DNA of 64,000 nucleotides from Azophilus sp965220425 (GTDB lineage: Bacteria > Pseudomonadota > Gammaproteobacteria > Pseudomonadales > Azotimanducaceae): assembly GCA_965220425.1 (NCBI GenBank), contig OZ244830.1, positions 3,224,001-3,288,000 on the forward strand. The letters are read 5' to 3'. Shown here piece after piece: positions 43,595-52,822 of this stretch. The position numbers and the translations under genes are program-made. Position 1 is the stretch's first letter, and the number at the start of each line of letters is the position of its first letter. The notes below the pieces were generated by a model, which was given only the letters and a program-made list of their open reading frames with translations, was not told the origin of the DNA and searched no databases.

Positions 43595-45040
43595 ATGCTG
43601 ACTGTAAAGGGGGGCCGATCCCGCCAAAAAGGAGAACTCAGCGGGTCAGGGAAAAGTACGAAGCTCTCGCTCAGCCAATCATTCTGCGAATATTGGGCGA
43701 ATGTCGAATATGCGGACATACCTCAATCTGTCGTGCTGTTGGCAAAGCGTCATCTCCTCGACACCATCGCGGCGTCGATTGCGGGGGCCGATGCGGCCAC
43801 CACTCAATCCGTCCGTTCGTGCGCCGAAATTACGCATGGCCGCAGCGGCGTCTGTTCCTTGTGGGGCGGAGACGACGCCGCGAGCCCTGCCGCCGCTGCC
43901 TTGATAAACGGCACCGCGGCGCACGCGTGGGAGTTGGATGATTTCGGCGGCTGCGGACACTCGGGTGCATGCGTGGCCCCGGCGGTCTGGGCAGCCGGAG
44001 AAGTCGCTCGAGCCTCGGGCAAGCAAGTTATCCTGGGAGTTCTTGCGGGCTATGATCTGGCGGCCCGACTGCTCGACGCGGCGGGCGGATATAGCCCTCA
44101 CAACGAGCGGGGTTGGCACTCGACCGGAACATGCGGCAGCTACGGGGCCGCCGCCGGCGCCGCCAAAGTTCTCGGTCTTGGGGAACAGGAGTATTGCAGT
44201 GCTTTGGGTTGCGCCGGCACCTTCGTTGGCGGGACTTGGGCATTCTTGCAGGATGGCGCGATGACGAAGCGTCTCCATCCCGGAAAGGCCGCCGAAACTG
44301 GCCTCGTCGCTGCTGTCATGGCCCAGCAAGGGGTTACCGGTCCGCAACATGTCCTGGACGCCACGTGGGGCGGCTTCCTCAACACCTATTGCGGGCCAGA
44401 GGCAAGCCCGATCAAATTTCTTGAGGGCCTCGGAACGACCTTCCTGATTGCCGGGTCCGGAATCAAGCCTTATGCCTCTTGCCGCGGTGTGCACGCCGCG
44501 CTTGACGCAATTTTCGAACTGAAGCGCCAACGTACAATACGCTGGCAGGATATCGACCGGATTACGCTCCATCTCACCGAAGAAAATCATAGGTTTGTTG
44601 GGGGGACCTCCATTGTGTCTACGTTAGATGCGCAAATGAGTGCGCCATATTCGGTGGCCGTTGCACTGGTCACCGATGCGGCGGGCTTGTCGGAATATTA
44701 TGTACAGAATGCGCAAGCCCTTGAGCTTATGGCGCGTATCGAGGTCGTAAGTGACCTGGATATTGTTCAGCCTGGCACGTATTCGGCAGCCGACCGCACG
44801 ACTGTGGAGCTACGGATGTTAGACGGCGCGATTTACCGGAATCATGTAGAAATACCTCGGGGAGGCTCGGAGTTTCCGCTCTCGCAGGAAGAGATTGTCG
44901 AAAAAGCCAAAACACTCATATCGCCTGTGCTTGGGGAACGTCAGTCCGATGCTCTTCTAGATTTTGTCATGTCGCTTGAGACGTGCGGCGATCTTTCCGA
45001 GGCAGGTAAGCTGATCACCAGGCACGGATCGAGACATTAG
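43595..45040 (+). CDS. MmgE/PrpD family protein
   Basis: Protein of 481 residues from ATG 43595 (GGAGTGAGG upstream). The family blocks are clear: LLDTIAASIAGADA, LINGTAAHAWELDDFG, GGWHSTGTCGSYGAAA-like segment NERGWHSTGTCGSYGAAAGA, DGAMTKRLHPGKAAETGLVA and IKPYASCRGVHAALDA. Members include 2-methylcitrate dehydratase, cis-aconitate decarboxylase and iminodisuccinate epimerase. Its neighbours are aspartase and methylaspartase genes, not prp genes, so epimerisation or dehydration of an amino-dicarboxylate is a better guess than propionate metabolism; that is inference. Confidence 0.87.
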   Translation: MLTVKGGRSRQKGELSGSGKSTKLSLSQSFCEYWANVEYADIPQSVVLLAKRHLLDTIAASIAGADAATTQSVRSCAEITHGRSGVCSLWGGDDAASPAAAALINGTAAHAWELDDFGGCGHSGACVAPAVWAAGEVARASGKQVILGVLAGYDLAARLLDAAGGYSPHNERGWHSTGTCGSYGAAAGAAKVLGLGEQEYCSALGCAGTFVGGTWAFLQDGAMTKRLHPGKAAETGLVAAVMAQQGVTGPQHVLDATWGGFLNTYCGPEASPIKFLEGLGTTFLIAGSGIKPYASCRGVHAALDAIFELKRQRTIRWQDIDRITLHLTEENHRFVGGTSIVSTLDAQMSAPYSVAVALVTDAAGLSEYYVQNAQALELMARIEVVSDLDIVQPGTYSAADRTTVELRMLDGAIYRNHVEIPRGGSEFPLSQEEIVEKAKTLISPVLGERQSDALLDFVMSLETCGDLSEAGKLITRHGSRH

Positions 45041-45156
45041 TGCGTTCGCTTTGCCGCAGCGTCCCGGGCTGGATCGCATTCGCGCACGTGTCCGCCATGG
45101 TCCCGGCAGCCGCGTCCCCAGGCTATCACTCTATCGCAAGGAATAAGGCGGTACCA

Positions 45157-47108
45157 CCGTGGAAATCAGGGCGAATTCACCCTCTCTAAGAATTTCCGCC
45201 GGAACAACAGGTTAGGCCCAATACTGGACTTGGCGGCCCGGATGGGGTAAAAAGGGCGCGTTTTCATTCGACACTCCGGGGCCGTATGGACTTGCGCGAG
45301 GTGGTCGTCGAGCCGGTCGCGGCTGCCGACGAGGGGCGTTATCAGCGCCTGATGCAAGCGCATCATTATCTGGGCGCCTTGCCCAAGATCGGCGAGACGC
45401 TGTGGTACGCGGCGCGCTGGCGGCGCGAGTGGGTGGCGCTGATCGGCTTTTCCGCGCCGGCGTTGAAATGCCGGGCGCGGGACGCCTGGATCGGCTGGGA
45501 CTTCCGGGTGCAGTACGACCGGTTGCATCTGGTCACCGATAACAGCCGCTTTCTGATCCTGCCCGGCTGGCATCGGCCCAACCTGGCCTCGCGGCTGCTG
45601 TCGCTGTGCGAACGGCGCCTGGTCTCGGACTGGCCGAAACGCTTCGGCCATCCGCTGCTGCTGCTGGAGACGTTCGTGGATCCGTCGCGCTTCCGAGGCA
45701 CGATCTACCGCGCATCGAACTGGTTGTGCCTCGGGCACACGCGCGGTTACCGCCGCGTCCACGGCGGCTACAGCGCCACCCCCACGACCCCGAAGCTGGT
45801 CTTCGCGCGCCCCCTGAGCCGGAACGCCCGAGCGCGGTTGTCCCAGCCCGCGCTCGACCCCATCGACCGCCACGGAGGACCGAGAATCATGCTCCCCGCC
45901 GACACCATGCGCGCCCTGCCGCTGTTCTTCGCCGACATCGACGACCCCCGCCGCCGCCAGGGGCGGCGCCATCCCCTGCCCACCGTGCTCGCCATCGCCA
46001 CCGCCGCCACCCTGTGCGGCATGCGCGGCTACAAGGCCATGGCCGAGTGGGCCGACGACCTGACCCAGCGCGCCCGCGAGCGCTTCCGCTGCCGACGCTA
46101 CGACGGGCTCTACGCCGTGCCCAGCGAGTCCATCATCCGCAACGTGCTCGTGCGCGTCGACCCCGCCCAACTCGACCGCGCCCTGCAGCGCTGGAACGAT
46201 GCCCACGGCGCCGACGACGAGGTCCTGGCCATCGACGGCAAGACCTTGTGCAACGCCATCCACGAGGATCAGGACGGCCCCTGCCAAACCCACATCCTGA
46301 GCGCCGTCGGCCACCGCTCCCAGACCACCCACACCCAAAAAAAGTAGGCCGCCTGCCCGTCGGCGCCGGCGAGGAGTCCAAGCGCACCAACGAGATCGGC
46401 ACCGTCATCCCCATGCTCGAGGCCCTCGAACTCGACCTCGCCGGCAAAACCTTCACCGCCGATGCCCTGCTCACCCAGACCGAGCTCGCCGACTTCCTCA
46501 TCGGCCGCGGCGCGCACTACCTGTTCGCCGTCAAGGGCAATCGACCCAACCTTTTGGCCGACCTCGAGGTGCACTTCCGAAAACGCGGCAAACCCGACTT
46601 CCAGGAACAAACCCAGCTTCGCCACGGGCGCATCGAAAGCCGCGCCATCTGGACCACCGCGACACTCAACGATTACCTCGCCTTCCCCCAGGTCGGCCAA
46701 GCCTTCCTCGTCGAACGCACCGTCACCGCCAAAACCACCGGCAAGCAAACCGTCGAATACGCCTACGGCATCACCAGCCATTCCCCCAACACCGCCAGCG
46801 CCGAGCGCCTGCTCGCGCTAAACCGCGGCCACTGGACCGTCGAGGCCACCCATCACATCCTCGACTGCTGCTGGGACGAGGACCGCTGCCGCATCCGAAC
46901 CGGACACGGCCCCGAGAACACCACCCGCCTGCGACGCTTCGCCATCGGCGTCATACGCTCCAAATCCCACTGCGTCGCCGCCGCCGTGCGCAGGCTCAAC
47001 CGTAAGCCCCGCCTCGTTTTCGACTATCTGAGAATGACGGAAAACACCCTCCACCCCACAAAACTCGCGCCTTCCAGCGCGAGAACAAATTAGCCGTGCC
47101 GTGGAAAT
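45157..47108 (+). mobile_element. ISAs1-family element with 10-bp target duplication
   Basis: The element is 45167-47098 (1932 bp). CCGTGGAAAT is repeated at 45157-45166 and 47099-47108. The terminal repeats are imperfect (CAGGGCGAATTCACCCTC against the right complement CACGGCTAATTTGTTCTC). It has landed on the GTG start codon of the methylaspartate ammonia-lyase gene, so the start is present in both copies of the duplication. Confidence 0.9.
45286..47093 (+). CDS. ISAs1 transposase with DruA-like (DUF4338) N-terminal domain, -1 frameshift
   Basis: The first frame (45286-46347) begins with a DUF4338/DruA-like domain of ~190 residues (AHHYLGALPKIGETLWYAAR, HLVTDNSRFLILPGWHRPNL, LETFVDPSRFRGTIYRASNW). 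From ~residue 200 it is ISAs1 transposase (RALPLFFADIDDPRRRQGRR, VLAIDGKTL). It ends at TAG 46345-46347. The second frame continues KKVGRLPVGAGEESKRTNEI, YLFAVKGNRPNLLADL and LNRGHWTVEATHHILDC. The junction is the heptamer A-AAA-AAG (46338-46344) in the zero frame, identical to the dnaX slippery site, which would give the fused ~600-residue product. Confidence 0.8.
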
Positions 47109-48339
47109 AAGAGACGTGTTGTTCGCGACAGGCCAATCCGGCTATCTCCATGAGGATTTGGCGGCGATCAAAGCAGGCGCCAAGTCGGATGGTGGTATTT
47201 TTGTCGGTAGGCCCGTCTTACCCGGATACGAGCAGATCATCGAGCCCGGCGAAACGGTATCGATTATCCTTGTTTTGGAGGATGGGTCTGTAGCTGTCGG
47301 CGATTGCACCGACGTCATCCTGGCCGGGGCGGCCGGTCGTGACCGGATTTTCAAACCCAAGGAACATCTAAGGACGCTAGAGAACGAGCTCCGTCCGCGC
47401 CTGATCGGTCGAAACGTTTCACGCTTCCGCAGCAACGCCAACGAGTTTGACGCCCTCGTGCTTGACGGCAAGCGGATGCATATGGCTTTGCGCTACGGCG
47501 TCTCCCAGGCGCTCCTCAACGCCGTCGCCATTGCCCAGAGGACCACCATGGCCGAGGTCGTGGCAGACGAGTTCGGAACGACAATTTCTGACAAAGCCAT
47601 TCCGATCCTGGCATCTTGCCAGCGCGACGACCCTCTTCAGCTCGACCGGACGATTTTGAAAAGACCGGAACTGTTGCCGCATGCCGATTTCTCCACAGTC
47701 GAGCAGATTGGGTACTCTGGAGAGAAGTTGAAAGACTATGCCGGTAGGATCGCTGCCCGCCTGACGCAGATTGGTGGCGATGATTATCGTCCCCGCATCC
47801 ATCTGGACATCTACGGCACACTCGGCGACCTCTTTGCCAATGACATCGGCAAGATAGCGGATTACCTGCTTTCGATTGCCGACACCGTCAGGCCGTATGA
47901 ATTCATCGTCGAGTCTCCCATCATTGCTCAATCGCGCGATCAACAGGTCGAGCTCTACAGCAGTCTTCGCAGTGCGTTGATCAAGCGCGGTTCCGGTGTC
48001 AAGGTCATCGTCGATGAGTGGTGCAATACGCTCGAAGACATCAAGATCTTCGTTGACGAGAAGGCGGCAGATTTTGCTCAGGTTAAGGTTCCCGACCTTG
48101 GCGGCATATCGAACACGATCGAAGCGATACTGTACTGCAAGAAACATTACTTCGGCGTCGCTCTCGGCGGAAGCGCCAACGAAACTGATCAATCGGCCCG
48201 CATTTGCACCCATATCGGTCTGGCGTGTCGTCCGGATTTCATGTTGTCCAAGCCTGGGCTGGGTGTCGACGAAGCCCTGATGATCCAGCGGAACGAAATG
48301 GCGCGAACGCTTGCTCTCGTCGCCAGCCGAAAAGGTTGA
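47101..48339 (+). CDS. mal: Methylaspartate ammonia-lyase (3-methylaspartase)
   Basis: Protein of 412 residues from GTG 47101. Enolase-superfamily MAL features: N-terminal EIRDVLFATGQSGYLHEDLA, VAVGDCTDVILAGAAGRDRI, ALRYGVSQALLNAVAIAQ, metal ligands in RIHLDIYGTLG, IVESPII and IVDEWCNT, and the catalytic Lys in QVKVPDLGG. The enzyme deaminates threo-3-methylaspartate to mesaconate. The ISAs1 insertion ends three bases before the start codon, so the native ribosome site is now 1.9 kb away. No good replacement SD precedes GTG 47101 and expression is doubtful. Confidence 0.88.
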   Translation: MEIRDVLFATGQSGYLHEDLAAIKAGAKSDGGIFVGRPVLPGYEQIIEPGETVSIILVLEDGSVAVGDCTDVILAGAAGRDRIFKPKEHLRTLENELRPRLIGRNVSRFRSNANEFDALVLDGKRMHMALRYGVSQALLNAVAIAQRTTMAEVVADEFGTTISDKAIPILASCQRDDPLQLDRTILKRPELLPHADFSTVEQIGYSGEKLKDYAGRIAARLTQIGGDDYRPRIHLDIYGTLGDLFANDIGKIADYLLSIADTVRPYEFIVESPIIAQSRDQQVELYSSLRSALIKRGSGVKVIVDEWCNTLEDIKIFVDEKAADFAQVKVPDLGGISNTIEAILYCKKHYFGVALGGSANETDQSARICTHIGLACRPDFMLSKPGLGVDEALMIQRNEMARTLALVASRKG

Positions 48340-48641
48340 CCTGTTGCCGCACTCGCACCCCGACTATTGCACGGGTCGCCTTCGACGGGCGACGAAACGG
48401 CGCCGTCATTGGAGGTCTGAAACTTTGGACTGTGTGCTCGAAGCCTGGCGGAGTCTTGTCCGCCGCTTGTTCGCCAAGCCCGCAGTGTTTCGAAAATAGC
48501 TAGCTATGGGGGTAGAAATTGCGAATTGACCCCCATGTTTGGCGGCGCGCATGATGCGTAATCAGTCGTTATAGGAGGAGGCGTTATTCGTGCGACCTCG
48601 CCTATATCTTTTAGATGAAATATATCAGGAGGGAGAGTGAA
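48340..48641. other. Intergenic region without recognised gene
   Basis: About 300 bases after mal. The sequence becomes AT-richer toward 48600 (TATATCTTTTAGATGAAATA), where a strong AGGAGGGA ribosome site appears at 48627-48634. I see no family-like reading frame or clear promoter here. Confidence 0.4.
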
Positions 48642-49197
48642 ATGTCATCTAGAGCATTGTTCCTAAGCGGGGCATTTGTTTTATTATCTTCTTGGATACT
48701 GGCTCCGGCTACTAGATAAATTTTATCTCGTCGTAGGAGAGGGGAACTTCCTCTATTACTCGGATGATGAGAAACCCATCTCGGTTTTGATGGATGAAAT
48801 TAGAGCGATAGACCCAGACGGAAAAAACTGGGACTCGTTAGAGCGAGCTGGAAAAGAGAACGTCCTAACGGTCTTAGAAATGATTCAGAAGCGCGTCCGA
48901 TTAGCTGAGGAATTGAAAGAGCTAGATTCTAGGTTTACAGACCACGCGGCTATGATGCGACCAGAGGCGCTCGAGGGCTTGGTACGGTCAGCTAAAAAGA
49001 AAGCTAAAAGGACGTTTTCAGCACCCGTTGAATTCAACCAAGGTTTTCACCGAAGCCCGACTCGCTGGGGCGAACCCAAAAGAGACTTGTTCGAATGGTT
49101 CTGTTTTGTAGACTGCATAGATAAATTTACGGACTTGGTGGGGCTGAATTGGGGCGCTGAAACTTTCCTCGAATGGCATAACTCAAGAGGGGCATAA
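48642..49197 (+). pseudogene. Small protein of unknown function, probably frameshifted near its start
   Basis: ATG 48642, with AGGAGGGA eight bases upstream, opens a 25-codon frame resembling a signal peptide (MSSRALFLSGAFVLLSSWIL) that ends at TAA 48717-48719. A second frame, open from at least TTG 48676 to 49197, encodes LDKFYLVVGEGNFLYYSDDE, NVLTVLEMIQKRVRLAEELK and RWGEPKRDLFEWFCFVDCID. Together they look like one exported protein of ~180 residues with a +1 shift around 48690-48710. Both could instead be separate short genes. Family unknown. It ends two bases before the dppA-like start. Confidence 0.4.
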
Positions 49198-49199
49198 GA

Positions 49200-50804
49200 A
49201 TGTTAAAGAAACTGACGGGATTACTATTACTTTTACTCGTGGCGGGCTGTGAGCAGGGCAGCATAAAGAGCCATGTTGCCGACGTAGATGCGGCAGAGCC
49301 CAAAAGTGGCGGCGACGTCGTCATGACGATTTCCGGGGATCCGGCGGTACTCAACCCGGCGATCACAACCAGTGCGGTCGACATGCCGCTCGGAAGCCTG
49401 GTGTACGAATCACTCGTCCGCTTCGGACCTGGCTTCACCTTCGAGCCGAACCTCGCCAAAAGCTGGACGATTTCGGCGGATGGATTGACCTATACTTTCG
49501 ACCTGGTCGATGCGAACTGGCAGGACGGCAAGCCCTTCACCTCGGACGACGTCAAGTTCACGCTCGAAGAAGTCTCCTCTAAGTACGGCCCACTATTTGC
49601 CGGCGCAGGAAAGAAGATCAAAGAAATCAAGACACTGGGCGAACACAAGGTCGAAATTTCCTTGAATGCACCGTATGGACCGTTTCTCGGATCTCTCACC
49701 AACGAGAAAAACGGCCAGATCCTTCCCAAGCACATATTCGAAGGAAGCGATGTAACGAAAAATACGGCGTCACTGACAGCTCCCGTCGGGACCGGACCTT
49801 TCATGCTCAAGGAATGGGTGCGCGGCTCACATCTGACTTTCGAGAAGAATCCGAACTATTGGCGAGAGGGGCGCCCCTACCTTGACCAGGTCATCGCCAG
49901 GATAATTCCCGTGGCGGCCCAGCGGTCACTGTCGCTTCGCGCCGGCGAGGTTGATTATATCGAAGCCTATTTTCTGCCGCTAGGAGACTTGGCGACATTC
50001 AAGGGAGACGACCGGTTTGTGATGTTCGAGGCCGCCTTTCCGGCAAGCGACGTGATCGTGGTCAATACCAAGCGCCCGCCGCTCGACAAGCCCCAGGTAC
50101 GTCAGGCGCTATTGCAGGCAATCGATCGCAATTACTTGAACGCCGCTGCTTATTTCGGGACAGGTGCGCCGGCGAAGTCGGCGATAGACTCGCGCTTGTC
50201 GCAGGCAAGCGATCTGTCGCTGGACTACGACGAGCTCTACCCATACGACGTGGCAGCAGCCAACGCGAAACTCGATGCAGCTGGGCTTGAGCCCGACGCG
50301 TCAGGATTCCGCTTCTCGATCGACCTGCTGATCGATGCCGGCAAGCCTGAATTGCCGCAGATCGCAGAAACGCTCAAGCAATATTGGGGTGCCATTGGCG
50401 TGAAGGTCGACATTACCGGTGTCGAGCGCACCGTGACGTTTAAGAAGCTCTACGGCGACTACGACTACGGCGCTGCGCTCAGAACATATGACACTGGCGG
50501 CGACCCCGCAGCCGGCGTCGCGCGGCTTTACACGACAGACTCGATCGATCCGTCGCGTCGGTTCAACAACGCGTCGCAGTATAGCAATCCGGAAGTAGAC
50601 GCCTTGTTCATAAAGGGACAGGACGCTTCGACAGTCGAAGAACGGGGAAAATATTACGGGGAGGCCGCCCAGATCCTTGCCAAGGATCTGCCTGTTCTCA
50701 ATTATCACGAACGAGCCTACATTTCCGCCCGCAACAGCAGGGTGAAGAATGTCGACCTCACAGGCTATTTTCTCTGGTGGGACCAGGTCTGGGTTTCTGA
50801 ATAG
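49200..50804 (+). CDS. dppA: Dipeptide/oligopeptide-type ABC substrate-binding lipoprotein
   Basis: Protein of 534 residues with a lipoprotein signal MLKKLTGLLLLLLVAGC (lipobox LVAGC). Family 5 solute-binding features: ESLVRFGPGFTFEPNLAKSW, VGTGPFMLKEWVRGSHLTFE-type segment, NPNYWREGRPYLDQVI, RQALLQAIDRNYLNAA and a C-terminal DLPVLNYHERAYISAR. Such proteins capture peptides, opines or other amino compounds in the periplasm. It is followed by two permease and two ATPase genes. An intergenic hairpin at 50891-50920 separates it from them. Confidence 0.9.
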   Translation: MLKKLTGLLLLLLVAGCEQGSIKSHVADVDAAEPKSGGDVVMTISGDPAVLNPAITTSAVDMPLGSLVYESLVRFGPGFTFEPNLAKSWTISADGLTYTFDLVDANWQDGKPFTSDDVKFTLEEVSSKYGPLFAGAGKKIKEIKTLGEHKVEISLNAPYGPFLGSLTNEKNGQILPKHIFEGSDVTKNTASLTAPVGTGPFMLKEWVRGSHLTFEKNPNYWREGRPYLDQVIARIIPVAAQRSLSLRAGEVDYIEAYFLPLGDLATFKGDDRFVMFEAAFPASDVIVVNTKRPPLDKPQVRQALLQAIDRNYLNAAAYFGTGAPAKSAIDSRLSQASDLSLDYDELYPYDVAAANAKLDAAGLEPDASGFRFSIDLLIDAGKPELPQIAETLKQYWGAIGVKVDITGVERTVTFKKLYGDYDYGAALRTYDTGGDPAAGVARLYTTDSIDPSRRFNNASQYSNPEVDALFIKGQDASTVEERGKYYGEAAQILAKDLPVLNYHERAYISARNSRVKNVDLTGYFLWWDQVWVSE

Positions 50805-50890
50805 ATCGAGGCAGTCGTCAAGATCTCGATCGGTCAGCGTTGGGGGTAAAGTGACCAGTTCGCTCGACGCCCAACGTTCAACGCAAAGAA

Positions 50891-50920
50891 GAAGTGGAAG
50901 CGGGACTTGCCTTCCACTTC
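50891..50920 (+). terminator. Intercistronic hairpin between binding protein and permease
   Basis: A perfect 10-bp stem GAAGTGGAAG / CTTCCACTTC with a 10-base loop, no T-run. It lies in the 211-base gap between dppA- and dppB-like genes. In many ABC operons such hairpins protect the binding-protein mRNA from 3' decay or attenuate transcription, giving more binding protein than permease. That role here is inferred from position. Confidence 0.6.
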
Positions 50921-51015
50921 CTTCTGGAGCGGACTTCGTGCGCTCCTGGCATTGGCCAATCCGACGTGGCAGACGTACCATTGTTGAGTGCAGCTAAATT
51001 CGAGGTGTTGACCGG

Positions 51016-51996
51016 ATGATGCTTAAGGTTATTTCGCATAAGTTAGCGTTTGCCGTGGGAACGGTGGCTTTTGTGCTCATATTGAATTTCATGTTGCTTC
51101 ATTCCATGCCGGGAGATCCGCTCGCCGGTCTGGTTGGCGAGTATCCCGCCCCACCCGAATATATCGCTCAGCTCAGGCAGGAGTACGGGCTTGACAAGGG
51201 ACTGCCCGAGCAGCTCCTCGCCTATGTAACAAACGTTCTGAGCGGAAATTTGGGGTATTCGTTCGCCAACAACGCGCCCGTGCTGGAACTGCTCGTCGGG
51301 CGTGCGGGAAAAACGCTCGTGCTCGTGGTTCCTGCCCTGTTGATCGCGTCGTTCCTTGCAGTGTCTCTGTCGCTCTATGCCGCGCCGAGAGCTGGCCGGC
51401 CGATCGATCTGGTTCTGACCGCCGTCGTGCTGTTTGGATATTCTGTCCCGATTTTCTGGTTTGCCCAGATATGCATCATTATCTTTTCCGTTTGGCTGGG
51501 TTGGCTGCCCGCGCAAGGCATGATGTCGCTTCGAGGGAAGGGCGCCGGCGGCGCTATTGACATCCTGCTGCACTTCATCCTCCCATTGACGTCGCTCATC
51601 CTCTTCTATCTTGCTCTGGTCGGGCGGGTTGCACGAACGAAGATGATCGAAGTCCTCAACGATGACTACGTCACGACCGCCATCGCAAAGGGGCTCCCAT
51701 TCAGAAGCGTCCTTTGGCGGCACATCCTTCCAAACTCCCTGATCCCGATTATCACTGTCATTGGCTACACGTTCAGCTATTCGCTGACCGGGGCAATTCT
51801 GGTCGAAGCGGCATTCGGTTGGCCGGGGCTTGGCACGCTTTTTCTGAACTCGATCTCCACTCGTGATTACCCGGTGCTCCTTGGGATACTTTTGGCGAGC
51901 ACCGTGCTGGTGGTGACCACGAACATCGTGACAGATGTGATCTACACGTTGGTCGATCCCCGTGTCTCGATAGAGCGGGGACTGCGCGATGCTTAA
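51016..51996 (+). CDS. dppB: ABC transporter permease, DppB/OppB type
   Basis: Protein of 326 residues. It starts with a membrane anchor (FAVGTVAFVLILNFMLLHSM then PGDPLAGLVGE, the usual MPGDP motif), has about six membrane helices, and the EAA-like loop at DYVTTAIAKGLPFRSVLWRH followed by ILPNSLIPIITVIG. The end LVDPRVS is typical for this subfamily. It overlaps dppC by 8 bases. It forms half of the transmembrane channel. Confidence 0.9.
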   Translation: MMLKVISHKLAFAVGTVAFVLILNFMLLHSMPGDPLAGLVGEYPAPPEYIAQLRQEYGLDKGLPEQLLAYVTNVLSGNLGYSFANNAPVLELLVGRAGKTLVLVVPALLIASFLAVSLSLYAAPRAGRPIDLVLTAVVLFGYSVPIFWFAQICIIIFSVWLGWLPAQGMMSLRGKGAGGAIDILLHFILPLTSLILFYLALVGRVARTKMIEVLNDDYVTTAIAKGLPFRSVLWRHILPNSLIPIITVIGYTFSYSLTGAILVEAAFGWPGLGTLFLNSISTRDYPVLLGILLASTVLVVTTNIVTDVIYTLVDPRVSIERGLRDA

Positions 51997-52822
51997 GCGG
52001 GTCCGTTCCGAGCTTTTGCGCAATCCGATGTTGGGCGTTCTGCTCGCCATCCTGTTCGTCCTCACGGTCCTTGCCGTATTTCCATCCCTGGGAACCTCGG
52101 TCGACCCTTCGCTGATGAGCGTGCAGACCCTCAGCGCCCCTTCGATGCAGCACATTTTCGGCACGGACGAGCTGGGACGCGACGTATATGCCATGATGAT
52201 CTACGGCACGCGGGTATCCATGGCGATCGGTGCGACCGCGGCCTGCATCGCGGTCTTCCTCGGCGTCGTGGCCGGCTGCCTGGCTGGTTTCTACGGAGGT
52301 TTGCTCGACCGCCTCCTCGTCGCGGTATCCGAGTTCTTTCAGGTAATGCCTACCTTCATAATCGCGGCAGTCATCGTGGCGCTTTCCGGGGCCGGCGTGA
52401 CGCAAGTCGTCATCGTCATAGCGCTTCTGGCATGGCCGAAAATAGCCCGAGTCATTCGCGGCGAGGTTATGCGGGTGCGTGAGCTGGAATACGTCTCCTT
52501 TCTGAGATGCCTCGGAAAAGGTCGGCTAAGCATATTGTTCTTCGATATTCTGCCCAATGCAGTATCGCCAGTCATTCCGCTGGCTGTCCTCGTTGTCGGG
52601 CAGGCTATTATGCTGGAAGCCTCCTTGAGCTTCGTAGGCCTGAACAGTATTGATACCATGACCTGGGGCAAACTGTTAAATAGCGGACAGCGATTTATCT
52701 ACAATGCCTGGTGGCTGTCTATTTTCCCTGGACTTGCGTTGCTGATTACAATTCTTTGTTTCAATTTGGTCGGAGATGCGGTCATCAAACATCTTGACCC
52801 GAGAACGCGATACGATGCCTGA
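51989..52822 (+). CDS. dppC: ABC transporter permease, DppC/OppC type
   Basis: Protein of 277 residues. The N-terminal helix NPMLGVLLAILFVLTVLAVF and the conserved HIFGTDELGRDVYAMMIYGT then RVSMAIGATAACIAVFLG identify DppC. The EAA loop is REVMRVRELEYVSFLRCLGK-like (GEVMRVRELEYVSFL). It ends LDPRTRYDA. It overlaps dppB by 8 bases and dppD by 8, so all are translationally coupled. Confidence 0.9.
   Translation: MLKRVRSELLRNPMLGVLLAILFVLTVLAVFPSLGTSVDPSLMSVQTLSAPSMQHIFGTDELGRDVYAMMIYGTRVSMAIGATAACIAVFLGVVAGCLAGFYGGLLDRLLVAVSEFFQVMPTFIIAAVIVALSGAGVTQVVIVIALLAWPKIARVIRGEVMRVRELEYVSFLRCLGKGRLSILFFDILPNAVSPVIPLAVLVVGQAIMLEASLSFVGLNSIDTMTWGKLLNSGQRFIYNAWWLSIFPGLALLITILCFNLVGDAVIKHLDPRTRYDA

Noticed and set aside
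43592..45040. 2-methylcitrate dehydratase (prpD) of propionate catabolism
   Set aside because: Family membership is clear but no prpB, prpC or acn genes are nearby and the context is amino-dicarboxylate-like, so the specific name was not used.
45286..45860. Druantia-type defence system
   Set aside because: The DruA-like domain is fused to an ISAs1 transposase inside a bounded IS; no druB-E genes are present.
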